Positions 32,941 to 45,735 are shown, counted from the stretch's first letter. The stretch: DNA of 64,000 bases from Mangifera indica (GCF_011075055.1 NC_058143.1:13655057-13719056), one strand, 5' to 3'. Numbers and translations: made by a program. The notes: generated from the letters alone by a model not told the origin.

Positions 32941-34169
32941 ATGAGTTATTCTGTTGATGTCCCGGTGGATCGTTCGAGTTATTGGTCAGATGAGCCGTAG
33001 CCCGATCATTCACGTTGGTTTTTCTATAGAGTCCCTCATAGTATTCGTAAAGGAAAGGAAGAAGCTTACACTCCTCAAATGGTTCAATAGGCCCTTTTCA
33101 CTGTGATAAAAAAGAATTAGAAGACATGGACAAACAAAAACGGAGATATGTGAGGAAGTTTTTCGAACGAACTAATAAGAAACCTGAGGAAGTTTTTGAC
33201 TTCATCAAAGAACGGGAAAAAGTGATACGAGAGCGTTATTCAGAGACCTCTAACCTCATTAGTCATGAGTATGTAAGCATGATTCTACGTGATGCTATTT
33301 TTATCATGGAGCTCCTTTTGAGGAATTTTGAAAGAGCTAAGGACAAGTTGTTAAGGGTACCAGCTGATAAACTTGCTTTAAAGTTGGACTTGGTGTTACT
33401 GGAAAATCAACTTCCGTATTTTTTACTTGAGGAAATATGCAAGTCAATTGTCAGTAGCCCTTCCTTTACTGAAATTTGTTTAAAATTCTTCGGGTCTCTG
33501 TTTTTTGATCGTCGTATTCAAGCTGACCGCCGAACAGGTTTCAAGCATTTCACAGATTTGCTAAGACGGGCTCTGGTGCGACGCCTCCCTAATGACGAGT
33601 CGGGTTCGGAAATAATTGAAGATGATGAAGATTTACCTCCGTTACCTTGTGCCACGAAGTTAGATGAATCAGGAGTGAAATTTACAGGCTTTTCATCGCG
33701 GCACTTACTTGATGTAAACTTTGATGGAGGCGAGCTGAGAATGCCACAACTTTTAGTTAACCACCAGACAGAAACTTTGCTTCGGAACATAATGGCTTTG
33801 GAGCAATGTCTCTATCCACGTGACCCTGTCGTCTGTGATTATGTTAAACTGCTAGATTCTCTTATTGAAGAAGAACGGGATGCGCAGTTGCTTGTTGATA
33901 CAGGAATTATTTCCAATTCCATAGGCGACAGTAAGGCATTAGCAAGTTTGTTTAACAAACTTGGCGCAGAAATTCCTCTATCCAGTTCTATTTACGATAA
34001 AGCTTGTAAGGATATGAAGGATTTCTCTCAGAATAAATACAATCGAAACAAGGCAAAATTGCAAAGGGTGTATTTCGGTGATATCTGGAAAGGCACAGCA
34101 ACTATTGCAGCTTCTTTATTCTTGATACTCACTTTTCTACAAACCATAACTTCTCTCAAGCAATTGTGA
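32941..34169 (+). pseudogene. DUF247 copy 3, N-terminally broken
   Basis: The start ATGAGTTATTC at 32941 is followed by a TAG at the codon that is Glu in DSEPD of other copies, and by a 1-bp deletion in the codons for QIVSIG (near 33085). Downstream the frame is open: an ATG at 33126 would give 347 residues (MDKQKRRYVRK onward) with the conserved MILRDAIFIMELLLRN, LLENQLPYFLLEE, LPCATKLDESGVKF and C-terminal anchor ASLFLILTFLQTI. That product would lack the conserved RVPHSIRKGKEEAYTPQ region. I call it a pseudogene; a shortened protein from re-initiation is possible but unproven. Confidence 0.8.
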
Positions 34170-34403
34170 ATTAGTTATCTTGCATTTGAAGCTTTGTCCG
34201 TTTATTATTAATAATAAAATCTTTCTATTTACTTATTATTCATTTCTAATGTATGTTTATATGTTCAGTCATATACCATGATAATCTCTTTTGTTTTTAA
34301 GCCACTGTTTTACTATAATCACTTTTTATGACATGCCTTCTATTAATTATTCTTAAGAAACATATTGCATATTTTGATTTGATAATTGTTGAGATGAGAT
34401 AAC

Positions 34404-34721
34404 TAGGGCTGGATTCGAGCCGAGCCGAGCTCGGCTCAGTTTATATATGTGAGGCTCGAGTTCGGCTCGAGCTCAACTCGGCTCGAGCTGGACTCGGCTC
34501 GACTCTGTTCGGCTCGTTTTTCATTATCAAAACGACACTGTTTTTAATATATATTGATCAAAATGATGTCGTTTTGTATAAACAATTTTAAAAAAAATCT
34601 ACCGAGCCAGCTCGAGCTTGGCTCGAGCTCGATCGAGCCGAGCAGAGCCAGGCTCGTTTCGGGCTCGAACCAAGCCGAGCTGAGCTCGAGCTTGAGCTGA
34701 CTCAGCTCGAGTCCAACCCTA
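34404..34721 (+). mobile_element. hAT-type MITE, CTCGAG-rich, copy A
   Basis: The termini are TAGGGCTGGATTCGAGC at the left and, inverted, TAGGGTTGGACTCGAGC at the right. The exact 8-bp target duplication GAGATAAC lies at 34396-34403 and 34722-34729. Paralogous DNA near 40379-40395 reads GAGATAAGATAACCAAC without the insert. Both arms are packed with GAGCTCGG/CTCGAGC motifs. 318 bp, noncoding. Confidence 0.9.
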
Positions 34722-34944
34722 GAGATAACCAACAACCTCCTCGCATATTCATTTTTTTCACCCTTGGATAGGTTCAAGACGGGTCAACCACTAAGGAGAG
34801 TTAAAATTCCAAACTAGTTGGTCTAAGATTCTTTTATATTAAAGAGAAAACTCATACTATTCAAACCCTGGTTTGTTCAATGATTGTTAACAATTTTAAC
34901 ATTGGAAAATTCAAACTCATATCAAAGTCATCTATAGGGGTGAG

Positions 34945-35289
34945 TAGGGCTAGGTTCGAGCTGAGCCAAGCTCGGGTTCGGCTCGGTTTATTTATGGGCG
35001 GCTCGAGTTCGGTTCGAGCTCAACTTGGCTCGGCTCGAGTTCGGCTAGTTTTCAGCTCGACTCGTTTTCGGCTTGACTCGACTCATTTTTCATATCAAAA
35101 CGACATCGTTTTTAATATATATGAATTAAAACGACGTCGTTTTGTATAAAAAATTTTTTTTAAAAATCTACCAAGCCAACCCAAGCCAACTCGAGCTCGA
35201 TTGAGCCGAATAGATCCCGGCTCATTTTGGGCTCAAACCGAGCCGAGCCGAGCTCGAGCTCGAGCTGGCTCGGCTCGAGTCCAGCCCTA
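34945..35289 (+). mobile_element. hAT-type MITE, CTCGAG-rich, copy B
   Basis: Same family as the element 220 bp upstream: TAGGGCTAGGTTCGAGC at the left and the inverse of TAGGGCTGGACTCGAGCC at the right. The exact 8-bp duplication GGGGTGAG lies at 34937-34944 and 35290-35297. The empty paralogue near 40990 reads CTCTAGGGGAGAGCAAATTA. Short frames crossing it are not genes. Confidence 0.9.
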
Positions 35290-35297
35290 GGGGTGAG

Positions 35298-36230
35298 CAA
35301 ATTAACCAAATCAAAATCGAAACTATCATGCACCTGATTTTTTGTTCTAATTCCTATCAAGAACTTGCTTGTCCCAAGTAATTACTGGTTTTAATTTAAT
35401 AGAACCGACCAATTCTAGTTTTGGTTCTAGTTCTGGTTCTATCTAATAAATAATGAAATCGAAACCGAATTGATAACTAATGATCTATCCAAGTAGTTAA
35501 CGAAAACTGTGGTGCTTTGTTTCTATTAATCACAATTCATTCATGAAAATGTTATTGGAGTGAAAAAATTAAGAGATACACGGGAATTAACAAGAGTCAT
35601 CATTCTGTATCATAATGTCACCCTTGATTCAAATTGCATACAAAGACATTCGTTTGGTATGCCTGCCTTTCTATCAAATAATGCCACAGACAAAAGAAAT
35701 TCTTTTAGATTGATTGTTTCAAATTTGGCTTTCATTTGATGGTCACAACCAATGAATGCCCTCCATTGTGTTAACACTATTAAGGCCACATCTATTGAAG
35801 TCAGTTGTTGCCTCGAGCCCGGTTAATCTCCTCACTTCCTATTAAGGCCACATCTATTTACAGCACAAAACGAATCCATTGTGTTAACACTATTAATACA
35901 CTAGAGGCCTTCACATATTTTCATCAACTGAATTGAGAAGAAAAAAAATTGATGATATATATCAAAAGAAATGGTTGGTAGTTTGACATAGCAAATTGTA
36001 GGAGGTACCATCAGATGGATATTGGTTATGCACAAGGAATGAATATTATGAAGGTTATCAGAGGTTAACAAAGCTAGTGAAATATTATAATTTCTAAAAA
36101 GAAAATTTGGATTCGAGTTTTTATCACATTTTTTAAAATAAGACTACATAATTAAGCAATGTGAAATTCAAACTTTCTAAAAAACTTCATATATAGACAG
36201 CAAATTATTTTTAATTGTCATTCATTACCA
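35298..36230. repeat. Duplicated intergenic block
   Basis: It corresponds to 19280-20000 and 41000-41700 (GTTGACGAAAACTGTGG-like sequence, ACACTAGAGGCCTTCACAT), then a transposon-like remnant near 36060-36170. No coding frame is conserved among the copies. Confidence 0.5.
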
Positions 36231-38085
36231 CAAATCAAACAATTTTAATATTTGAAAAGTTATATGATTGTTCTCTCTCACCAACGTTTAAGTATTATTT
36301 GTCTTTGTAATTTTATATAGGCCGATCTCGGACCAGAGTAATCTATTTGAGTCATCTCTCACCAACATTCAAGTGTTATCTGTCAGTCATAAGTACAGTC
36401 TTTCTTTAATCTGGTAATTACGCAACTTGTGCTTCAAAGGGACTGTTGAAGCATCTCACCAAGAGAATTCACAGGCATACAGCCGAAGGCTTTTGTTGCT
36501 ATCAGTGTAATTAAGAATTAACGGAATCGTCGGCAACCAAGCTCCAACAACAAGCACCGCTGGCACTTGATGAACGGACAAAGAAGACAACAATTAGTGG
36601 TCACTGAATTTAAGAGCACATTGTTAAATTACTGGGAAAATATATTTAATAATTGTTAATTAATACAGCAATTATGGATTTAATTTCATAATAATCGTCT
36701 TTTAACACGATTTCAATTATTGGGTATGCGCATAACTAAGAAGGGAAGAACATTATGACGATGAACATGTATATAAATATACAGTGAAGATAGAGAGAAA
36801 ACCACATTGCAAAGAGAAGGAAGCGATTAGAGAGATACTAATACATTCCTGTGAGCTTCGGCGCTGGCAACTCAGGATAGTAGTGCTGAGAAAACTATCT
36901 TATATTTCCGAAAAATTACTCAGGTTCTCATGCATTTAATTTTCTTAGTTTTCTATATGATTTGCTCAACTTATTTACCATTCATGTAGGATGTTTGGTT
37001 GGAAAAAATTAATAACTATATATGAAATACTGGAATGACTTTCTAGATTGACTCAGGATTGAACATATCATTAAATTTTCTTCCCATTTAAAAGCTTAAG
37101 ATTATATCAGTCCAAGAGACCTATTTACATGAAACTTGGAATTTCTTTTTCAATTTTTCTTTATCCTGTTGAGTGTAAGAATTGGAACTTTAGAGCTTTG
37201 ATTATGATACTGTGTTAACATTATATTAGTTCAATAAGCATTTCCAGGCCATATAATTAAGAAACTTTGTGCCGTTAACTTTCTGATTAGAACGAACTCT
37301 TTGTTATCTTTTTTACCAACAAAGTTAACTCTTACTGGGTAGGGTTAACTTTTATTTAAAATTCTTTTTTATTTTTTTGGTTATTAAAACCTAAAAATTG
37401 TGTCAAGTACTGGTATATTAAACTAGATATAGATCTTGCTGTTCTTGTCATCTGATCTTGTCATTTTAGATTTTGGACTAAATACCTATAACCTTAATCT
37501 GATTCAAAATAAAATTATGTCAAAATTTTTTAATGTTGATCCAACCTAATCTATATTCAAATTGGTATGAGACAATACAAATTGACTCTAAAATGTCTAC
37601 TGTTTTCACTCTCTAAAGTATTTTTTAATATTTTAATTTATTTATTAAATTACCCTAACCGGCACTTATCAAAGCAAACAACATAGCCCTTTGCTTTATA
37701 AACAAATGGTTTAAAAATTACATATTCATATCCTTTAAAATATGTAATAATTTCAATAATTAAATCTCTCTCTTACTACTGAAAAAAAAAATTTTAAATA
37801 AAAATCAAGAATAACTGGAATAATTTCAACCATAGAGATAAACTATATATAATATATAAGGGTTTAAATTGTTTTTTATACTTATCCTTTATAATTTATT
37901 CAATCTATCCCTAACAAACTCTACTCTAGTAACATTTCTCTTACCATTTTGATTGGTTCAAGTTACTTTCATGTTAATCTGAACATAACAATTTAATTTC
38001 AAATCATGTTAGATTGATCTGAATTAAATTTTGTTAAGAAAAAACTTAATCTTAATTCGATTTTTTCACACCAAATTATTAATAA

Positions 38086-38650
38086 TAGGGATGGCAACAA
38101 GGAGGGATGGGGAGGGGATCTCAATCCCCGTCCCTGTCCCTACTACGGAGATAAAAATGATTCTTCATCCCTCCCTACAAAGAAAAATCTTCTCTTTATC
38201 TCTGCGGGGAAAAATCCTCTCCTCATACCCTAAAAAAAAATCTCTTTTTTTTTTACTTTCTAAACACAATATAAATATATTAAATAATATAATTAAATAA
38301 AATTAAAATTAACCCACTATTTCAAATATCACAAATACAATATATTAATTACTTTAATAACTATTTTAATATATACAATAAAAACCTAAATAAATTTGAA
38401 AAACATAAATAATTTAAAATTATAAAAAATATATTAATATTTTAAATAAATATATTAATATAAATAGATGAGGTTGAGGGCGGGGAGGGGAAGGGGCGGG
38501 GAGGGGACACATGTATCCTCATGCTCGGCCCATCCTCGATTGCAGAGATTTTTTTCATCCCTGTCCCCATCCCCTTTCCTGTTTTTATCAGGTAATTCTC
38601 TCCTCGTTAGGGTCGGGACCCCTAAAGTCGGGTTTAAATTATCATCCCTA
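38086..38650 (+). mobile_element. hAT-type MITE with G-rich/C-rich ends
   Basis: The ends TAGGGATGGCAAC and TTATCATCCCTA are imperfect inverted repeats. The flanks ATTAATAA (38078-38085) and ATTAATAG (38651-38658) match at 7 of 8 positions. The subterminal regions are runs of GGGGAGGGGA and TCCCCGTCCCTG; the centre is AT-rich. The related intron near 44165 lacks the insert. Noncoding. Confidence 0.7.
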
Positions 38651-38757
38651 ATTAATAGGTCTTATTGGAAATTACCAATTATGATGATATATACATATAC
38701 GTGGCACGAGTTATTAAGAATATAAGGGGAGTGTGCATTGGACATATGCTTAATTTA

Positions 38758-38761
<4 letters not shown>

Positions 38762-38822
<61 letters not shown>
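38762..38822. repeat. (TA)n microsatellite beside a splice acceptor
   Basis: About 30 uninterrupted TA units ending 25 bp before the intron acceptor of DUF247 copy 4. Confidence 0.95.
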
Positions 38823-38825
<3 letters not shown>

Positions 38826-38857
38826 TGTCTATTATGTTATTAACTAGGTAGTACATT

Positions 38858-40099
38858 ATGAACAGGGAGATGAGTTATTCTGTTAATAGAGAGGTCCAGG
38901 AGGATCGGTACAGTTATTGGCCAGATGACTCGGAGCCTGATCCTTCAGATTGGTGTATCTATAGAGTCCCTCATAGTATTCGTAAAGGAAAGGAAGAAGC
39001 CTACACTCCTCAGATAGTTTCAGTAGGCCCTTTTCACTGTGATAAAAAAGAATTAAAAGACATGGACAAACTAAAACGGAGATATGTGAAGAAGTTTTTC
39101 GAACGAACTGCTAAGAAACCCGAGGAAATTTTAGCCTTCATCAAAGCCCGCGAGCAACAGATACGAAATTGTTATTCAGAGACCCCTAACCTCGAGAGTC
39201 ATGAGTATGTAAGGATGATTCTACGTGATGCTATTTTTATCTTGGAGCTCCTTTTGAGGAATTTTGAGGAAGATGAAAACGACAAGTTGTTAAGGATACC
39301 AGCTGATAAACTTGCTTTAAAGATGGACTTGCTGTTACTAGAAAATCAACTTCCATATTTTTTACTTGAGGGACTATACAATTCAATTGTCAATAGCCCT
39401 TCCTTCATTGACATTTGTTTAAAATTCTTCAGGTCTCTGGTTTTTTATCCTACCGTATCTGACAGAAAAGATTTCAAGCATTTCACGGATTTGCTAAGAG
39501 ATACTCTAGTGCGACACTTCCCTGCGCACGAGTTCCGTCCTGTAAACTATGAAGTTGACGATCTAAACCCGTTACCTTGTGCCACGAAGCTACATGAATC
39601 AGGAGTGAAATTTACAGCCGTTTCATCGCGGCGTTTACTTGCGGTAAGATTTGAAGGAGGCGAGCTGAAAATGCCACTTTTTTTAGTTCACCACCAGACA
39701 GAAACTATGCTTCGGAACATAATGGCTTTGGAGCAATGTCACTATCCACATCGTACTATCGTCTGTGATTATGTTATACTGCTAGATGCTCTTATTGAAG
39801 ACAAACGGGATGCGCAGTTGCTTGTTGATGCGGGAATTATTTCCAATTCCATGGGCGACAGTAAGGCATTAGCCACTTTGTTCAACAAACTTAGCGTGGA
39901 AATTCGTTTATATGGATATCATTACAATTATATTTATCAGGATCTGAAGGATTACTCTAAAAATAAATACAATCGAAACATGGCAAAATTGCGGAGGTTG
40001 TATTTCGGTGATATCTGGAAAGGTACAGCAACTATTGGAGCTTCTGTACTCTTGATACTCACTTTTCTGCAAACCATAAATTCTTTCAAGCAATCGTGA
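38858..40099 (+). CDS. DUF247 (UPF0481) protein, intact copy 4
   Basis: 413 residues if translation begins at the first ATG after the acceptor (38858, MNREMSYSV); a second in-frame ATG at 38870 matches the start used by copy 1. Landmarks are CIYRVPHSIRKGKEEAYTPQ, MILRDAIFILELLLRN, LLLENQLPYFLLEG, LPCATKLHESGVKF, FRSLVF, LEQCHY, and the C-terminal hydrophobic anchor IGASVLLILTFLQTI. No lesion is seen. It is very similar to copy 1 through the C-terminal half and to copy 5 in both introns and exons, pointing to duplication of this module. It is likely membrane-anchored by its C-terminus; the molecular role is unknown. Confidence 0.93.
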   Translation: MNREMSYSVNREVQEDRYSYWPDDSEPDPSDWCIYRVPHSIRKGKEEAYTPQIVSVGPFHCDKKELKDMDKLKRRYVKKFFERTAKKPEEILAFIKAREQQIRNCYSETPNLESHEYVRMILRDAIFILELLLRNFEEDENDKLLRIPADKLALKMDLLLLENQLPYFLLEGLYNSIVNSPSFIDICLKFFRSLVFYPTVSDRKDFKHFTDLLRDTLVRHFPAHEFRPVNYEVDDLNPLPCATKLHESGVKFTAVSSRRLLAVRFEGGELKMPLFLVHHQTETMLRNIMALEQCHYPHRTIVCDYVILLDALIEDKRDAQLLVDAGIISNSMGDSKALATLFNKLSVEIRLYGYHYNYIYQDLKDYSKNKYNRNMAKLRRLYFGDIWKGTATIGASVLLILTFLQTINSFKQS

Positions 40100-40145
40100 A
40101 TTAGTTATTTTGCATTTGAAGCTTTGTCCGTTCATTATTATTGAT

Positions 40146-40151
40146 AATAAA
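40146..40151 (+). terminator. Poly(A) signal AATAAA of DUF247 copy 4
   Basis: AATAAA about 47 bp after the stop, in the same context as the other copies. Confidence 0.6.
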
Positions 40152-42250
40152 AGCTTTCTAATTTACATATTATTCATTTTTAATCTATGTTTATATGTTT
40201 CATCATTTACCATAATCATCTCTTTGATCTTTAAAACCACTATTTTACTATAATCACTTTTTATGACATGCCTTCTATTAATTACCCACCAGAAAAATTT
40301 TAGGCTAAACCAATTTAAATAGGTCTTACAGCCTTAGTCTAAAGAAATATATAACATATTTTAATTTGATAATTGTTGAGATAAGATAACCAACAACTTT
40401 CTCGTGTATTCATTTTTTCACCCCCAGATAAATAAACCCCTGAGACAGGATTAACCACTAAGATGGGTTAAGATTTTAAACTAGTTGGTCTAAGATTCAT
40501 TTATATTAAAGAGAAAGTTCATACTATTCAAATTCTGGTATTTTGCAAGCGTCTCTTTCACTTCACCACTCAACTTAATCCTTCTTCGCATAGTTACTCT
40601 TTTTTGGTACATTATATTTCTCTGTTTTTAGTAACTAACAAAAAATGCATATTCTAATGAGTGTAAAGTTTGAAAAATTGAATATACAGAAGCCAATTAT
40701 TCACATGATTTTCTCTCTATTCTCTCTCTAAACCTCTATCCTTCCTATGTTATCAGAACATTAAATACTAATGTCTAAAGCATGGTTAACAATTCTCTGT
40801 TTAATTTAAATCATTTTACTCAAGTAACAATAACAAAAGACATAACCGATGCAAGATTAATCTTCTACTCAAATCCTCAGCAATAATTAATTGTATACTC
40901 TCAATTTTGAATAACTTCTTATGAGAGTGTGTTCAATGATTGTAAACAATTTTAACAGTGGAAAATTCATACTCATATCAAAGTCATCTCTAGGGGAGAG
41001 CAAATTAACCAAATCAAAATTGAAACTATTGGGTACCCGATTTTTTGTTCTAATTCCTATCAAGAACTTGGTTGTCCCAAGTAAGTTCGGGTTTTAATTT
41101 TATAGAACCGACTAATTCTAGTTCTAGTTTTGGTTCCATCTAATAAGTAACGAAATCGAAACCAAATCAATAACTAATGATTTATCCAAGTAGTTGACGA
41201 AAATTGTAGTGCTCTGTTTCTATTAATTTGGAAGAGCACAATTCATTCATGAAAATGGTATTGGAGAGAAAAAATGAAGTGATACGTGGCAATTAACAAG
41301 AGTCATCATTATGCATCATAACGTTACCCATGACTTTTAAATTGCATACAAGGACACTCGTCTCGTCTGCTTGCCTTTCTATCAATTAATGTCGCAGACA
41401 AAAGAAATTCTTTTAGTTTGATTGTTTCAAATTTAGCTTTCATTTGATGGTCACAACCAATGAATGACCTCCATGACGCTTGCATCTACATAAAGTCAGC
41501 AGTAGCCTCGAAGCCCGATTAATCTCCTCACTTCCTATTAAGGCGACATCTATTTATTGCACAAAACGAACCATTGAGTTTAACACTATAAGTACACTAG
41601 AGACCTTCACATATTTTCATCAACTGAATTGAGAAGAAAAAAGTTGGACAACATAGATCAAAAGAATTGACGATATATATCAAAAGAAATGGTTGGTAGT
41701 TTATGGGCTTAATTAACGTAGCATGTTGTAGGAGGTACCATCAAATGGATATTGGTTATGCCCATATTAATTAAGAAGGGAAGAACATTAGAATGTGAAC
41801 ATGTATATATAGGCCAAAAGACTTAATCCCACCCAAGGTATAATGAAATCCCAAATTCATATATGTCAACTTTTAAAAGCATAAACACCTACTCATCACC
41901 CAACTTCTATTAGAATTTTTTATTAATGTTAAAGGTAAAACTATCATTTTACAAAAAATATTAAAAAACTAAAATTTAATCCTATTTCCTCTTAGGTTTT
42001 GAAAACTGACAATTTCACCTTAGATTCAACTTTTCCAGATTTGAAAAGTGACTTTCCTTCCCCCCCAAAATCCTTAGGGTTTCTTTCTTTCATTTCTAAT
42101 AACTATCTGAAGATGAGACAAAAAGACATATCTCATCTCAACCCTTTGAACTAGCTAACAAATCATAATAAGACTACATATTTAAGCAACGTGGGACTTA
42201 AACATTTTAAAAATATTTCAGATATAGACAGCAAAATTATCTAATTCTCA
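40152..42250. repeat. Duplicated intergenic DNA with a truncated MULE-type end
   Basis: 40152-41760 matches 34200-36000, but without the two hAT elements, and serves as the empty site for both. A GGCCAAAAGACTTAATCCC left terminus starts at 41812 and its element breaks off near 42150. No gene is seen. Confidence 0.5.
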
Positions 42251-44484
42251 TTCATTTCCACAAATCAAACAATTTTAATATTTGAAAAGTTACATAATTG
42301 TTCTCTCTCACCAACATTTAAGTATTATTTGTCTTTGTAATTCTATGTAGGCCGACCTCGAATCAGAGTAATCTATTTGAGTCATCTCTCACCAACATTC
42401 AAGTGTTACCTGTCAGTCATAAGTATAGTCTTTCTTTAATCTGGTAATTACGCAACTTGTGCTTCAAAGGGAATATTGAAGCATCTCACCACGAGAATTC
42501 ACAGGCATACAGCCGAAGGCTTTTGTTGCTATCAGTGTAATTAGGAGTTAACGGAATCGTCGGCAACCAATCTCCAACAAGAAGCACCGCTGGCACTTTA
42601 TGAACGGACAAAGAAGACAACAATTAGTGGCCATTGAATTAAAGAACACATTGTCAAATTACTGGGAAAATATATTCAATAATAGTTAATTAATACAGCA
42701 ATGATGGATTTAATTTAATAATAATGGTCTTTTAACACGATTTCAATTATTGGGTATGCGCATAATTAAGAAGGGAAGAGCATTATGAAGGTGAACATGT
42801 ATATAAATGTACAGTGAAGATAGAGAGAAAACCACATTGCGAAAAGAAGGAAGCAATTAGAGAGATACTAATACATTCCTGTGAGCTTCGGCGCCGGCAA
42901 CTCAGGATAGTGGTCCTGAGAAAACTATCTTTTAATCCGGAAAAATTACTCAGGTTCTCATGCACTCAATTTTCTCACTTTTCTATATGATTTGCTCAAC
43001 TTATTTACCATTCATGTATGACGTTTGGTTGGAAGAAATTTATAACTATATATGAAATAACCAAAGAGTTAACAAAATTGATAAAATATTAAAATTTTTA
43101 AAGTTAAAGTTTAGATTCGAATCTTTGTCATACTTATAAAATTTTGACTTATCTAATATAGTGGTTGTCTAACAAATATGGGTGAGATTCCCGGCTTCTA
43201 GATTGAGTCGGGGTTGAACACATCATTAAATTGTCTTCCCATTTAAAAGCTTAATATTATATTAGTCCAAGAGACCTACCTACATGAAACTTGGAACACT
43301 TTAGACCTTTGATTATGATACTGTGTTGACATTATATTAGTTCAATAAGCATTTCCAGGCCATATAATTGAGAAACTTAGTCCCGTTAATTTTCTGATTA
43401 GAACGTGCTCAGTTTTTTTTTGTTTTTTACCAACAAAGTTAACTCTTTCTGGGTAGAGTTAACTGTTATTTGAAATTTTTTTTGTATTTTTTGGTCATTA
43501 AAACCTAAATATTGTGTCAAGTACTGGTATATTAAAACTAGATATAGATCTAACAGCTTTTGTTAGTTGATCGTGTCATTTCAAGTTTTGAATTAAATAC
43601 TTTCAAACTTAATCCGACCCAAAATAAAATTGTATAAAAATTTTCTAACTTTAACTCACCTAATCTATATTCAAATTGGCAGGAGACAACACAAATTGAC
43701 TCAAAAATATATGTTGTTTCCACTCTCTAAATATTTTTTAGTGTTTTAATTTATTTACCATATCACACGGAGTCTTACCAAAACAAATAACCTAGCATTT
43801 GCCTTGTGTACAGTAGGTTTAAAAATTATATACTAATACCTTTTAAAATATGTCAATAATCTTAATAATTAAATCTCACTCTTATTACTGAATAATAAAA
43901 TAAATTTTAAATAAAAATAAAAAATAATTAAAATAAACATATAGAAATATAATTATATGTAATATGTAAGTATTTCAATTGTTTTTTATAATTGTCCTTT
44001 AAAATTTATTCAATCTATCCCTAACAAACTTTATTATAATAACATTTTTCTAACCATTTTGATTAGTTTGGGTTATTTTCATGTTATCTTGAACATAACG
44101 ATTTAGTTTTGAATTATGTCAAATTAATACTAATTAAATTTTGTTAAGAAAAAATTTTGTACGGATTCATTAATGGGTTGTGTTGGAAATTACCAACTCT
44201 AACTATATATTAATATATACATATACGTGGCATAGCTTAGCTAGCTACTGCAAGTTATTAAGAAAATACGGGGAGTGTATATTGGACATATGTTTAATTT
44301 TATATATATATCCGAGATCAGTTGAACAGACGCTTTGTCACAACCAGTCTTATATATTCATAAATTAATTCTGAATACTATTTTATGTAATCTAATTAAC
44401 ATAATTAATATTAATATCAAAGGCGGGCAAAACGATCTCTGTTTGAGGTTCAATATTATCATTGTCTAATATGTTATTAAGTAG
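42251..44484 (+). promoter_or_regulatory. Upstream block, TATA, leader exon and intron of DUF247 copy 5
   Basis: TATATAAA at 42800-42807; leader exon ending ATTACTCAG at 42953; intron 42954-44484 ending TTATTAAGTAG. The intron shares the extra 37.4-38.07 kb sequence of copy 4 and has a small insertion near 43060-43190. The signals look functional although the coding exon is broken. Confidence 0.55.
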
Positions 44485-44506
44485 GTACTACAGTGTGAAC
44501 AGGGAG

Positions 44507-45735
44507 ATGAGTTATTCAGTTAATAGAGAGGCCCAGGAGGATCGGTACGGTTATTGTTCAGATGACTCGGAGCCTAGTCCTTCAGATTGGTGAATCTATA
44601 GAGTCCCTCATAGTATTCGTAAAGGAACGAAGAAGCCTACACTCCTCAAATAGTTTCAGTAGGCCCTTTTCACTGTGATAAAAAAGAACTAAAAGACATG
44701 GACAAACTAAAAGGGAAATATGTGAAGAAGTTTTTGGAACGAACTGCTAAGAAACCTGAGGAAGTTCTAGCCTTCACCAAAGCCCGCGAGCAACAGATAC
44801 AAAAATGTTATTCAGAGACCTCTAACCTCGATAATAATCAGTATGTAAGGATGATTCTACGTGATGCTATTTTTATCTTAGAGCTCCTTTTGAGGAATTT
44901 TGACGACGATGAAAACGATAAGTTGTTATGGATACCAGCTCATAGACTTGCTTTGAAGTTGGACTTGCTGTTACCGGAAAATCAACTTCCATACTTTTTA
45001 CTTGAGGAAATGTACAATTCAATTGTCAGTAGCCCGTCCTTCATTGATATTTGTTTAAAATTCTTCAGGTCTCTGTTTTTTTATCCTACCGTACCTGACA
45101 GAAAAGATTTCAAGCATTTCACGGATTTGCTAAGAGATACTCTAGTCCAACACTACAATGAGGGCGAGTTACGTTCTGAAAAGCATAAAGATGACGATTT
45201 AGACCCGTTACCTTGTGCCACGAAGCTACATGAATCAGGAGTGAAATTTACACCCCTTCGATCGCGGCGCTTACTTGAGGTAAATTTTGAAGGAGGCGAG
45301 CTGAGAATGCCACTATTTTCAGTTCACCACCAGACAGAAACTGTGCTTCGGAACATAATGGCTTTCGAGCAATGTCACTATCAACGTCGTACTATCGTCT
45401 GTGATTATGTTATACTGCTAGATGCTCTTATTGAAGACAAACGGGATGCGCAGTTGCTTGTTGATGCGGGAATTATTTCCAATTCTATGGAAGACAGTAA
45501 GGCATTAGCCACTTTGTTCAATAAACTTAGGGGGGAAATTCGTTTACATGGATATTATTACAATAAAATTTATCAGGATCTGAAGGATTACTCTAAAAAT
45601 AAGTACAATCGAAACATGGCAAAATTGCAGAGGTTGTATTTTGGTGATGTCTGGAAAGGTACAGCAACTATTGCAGCTTCTGTACTCTTGATACTCAATT
45701 TTCGACAAACCATAAATTCTTTCAAGCAATCGTGA
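44507..45735 (+). pseudogene. DUF247 copy 5, N-terminally broken
   Basis: From ATGAGTTATTC at 44507 the frame meets a TGA where other copies have Cys (in SDWCIY), then loses one base in the codons for KGKEE (near 44627). After the lesions a frame open from 44698 (MDKLKGKYVKK) gives 345 residues with all downstream family motifs and the C-terminal anchor. The two lesions fall in the same N-terminal part as those of copy 3 but are different, so they arose independently. Its Yippee-like neighbour 1 kb downstream remains open. Confidence 0.8.

Larger units (their letters stand above)
36231..38847 (+). promoter_or_regulatory. Upstream block, TATA, leader exon and intron of DUF247 copy 4
   Basis: Canonical TATATAAA lies at 36770-36777. 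The leader exon ends ATTACTCAG at 36923. The intron 36924-38847 (1.92 kb) ends TATTAACTAG. It contains a hAT-type insertion (38086-38650) and a long (TA)n tract 25 bp before the acceptor. The leader is ATG-free, and the first ATG after the acceptor is the CDS start at 38858. Confidence 0.65.

Noticed and set aside
34880..35149. Arg/Ser-rich frames within the CTCGAG hAT MITEs (also 34544-34777 and 35160-35360)
   Set aside because: They come from translating GAGCTCG repeats inside elements with proven target duplications; no protein family resemblance.
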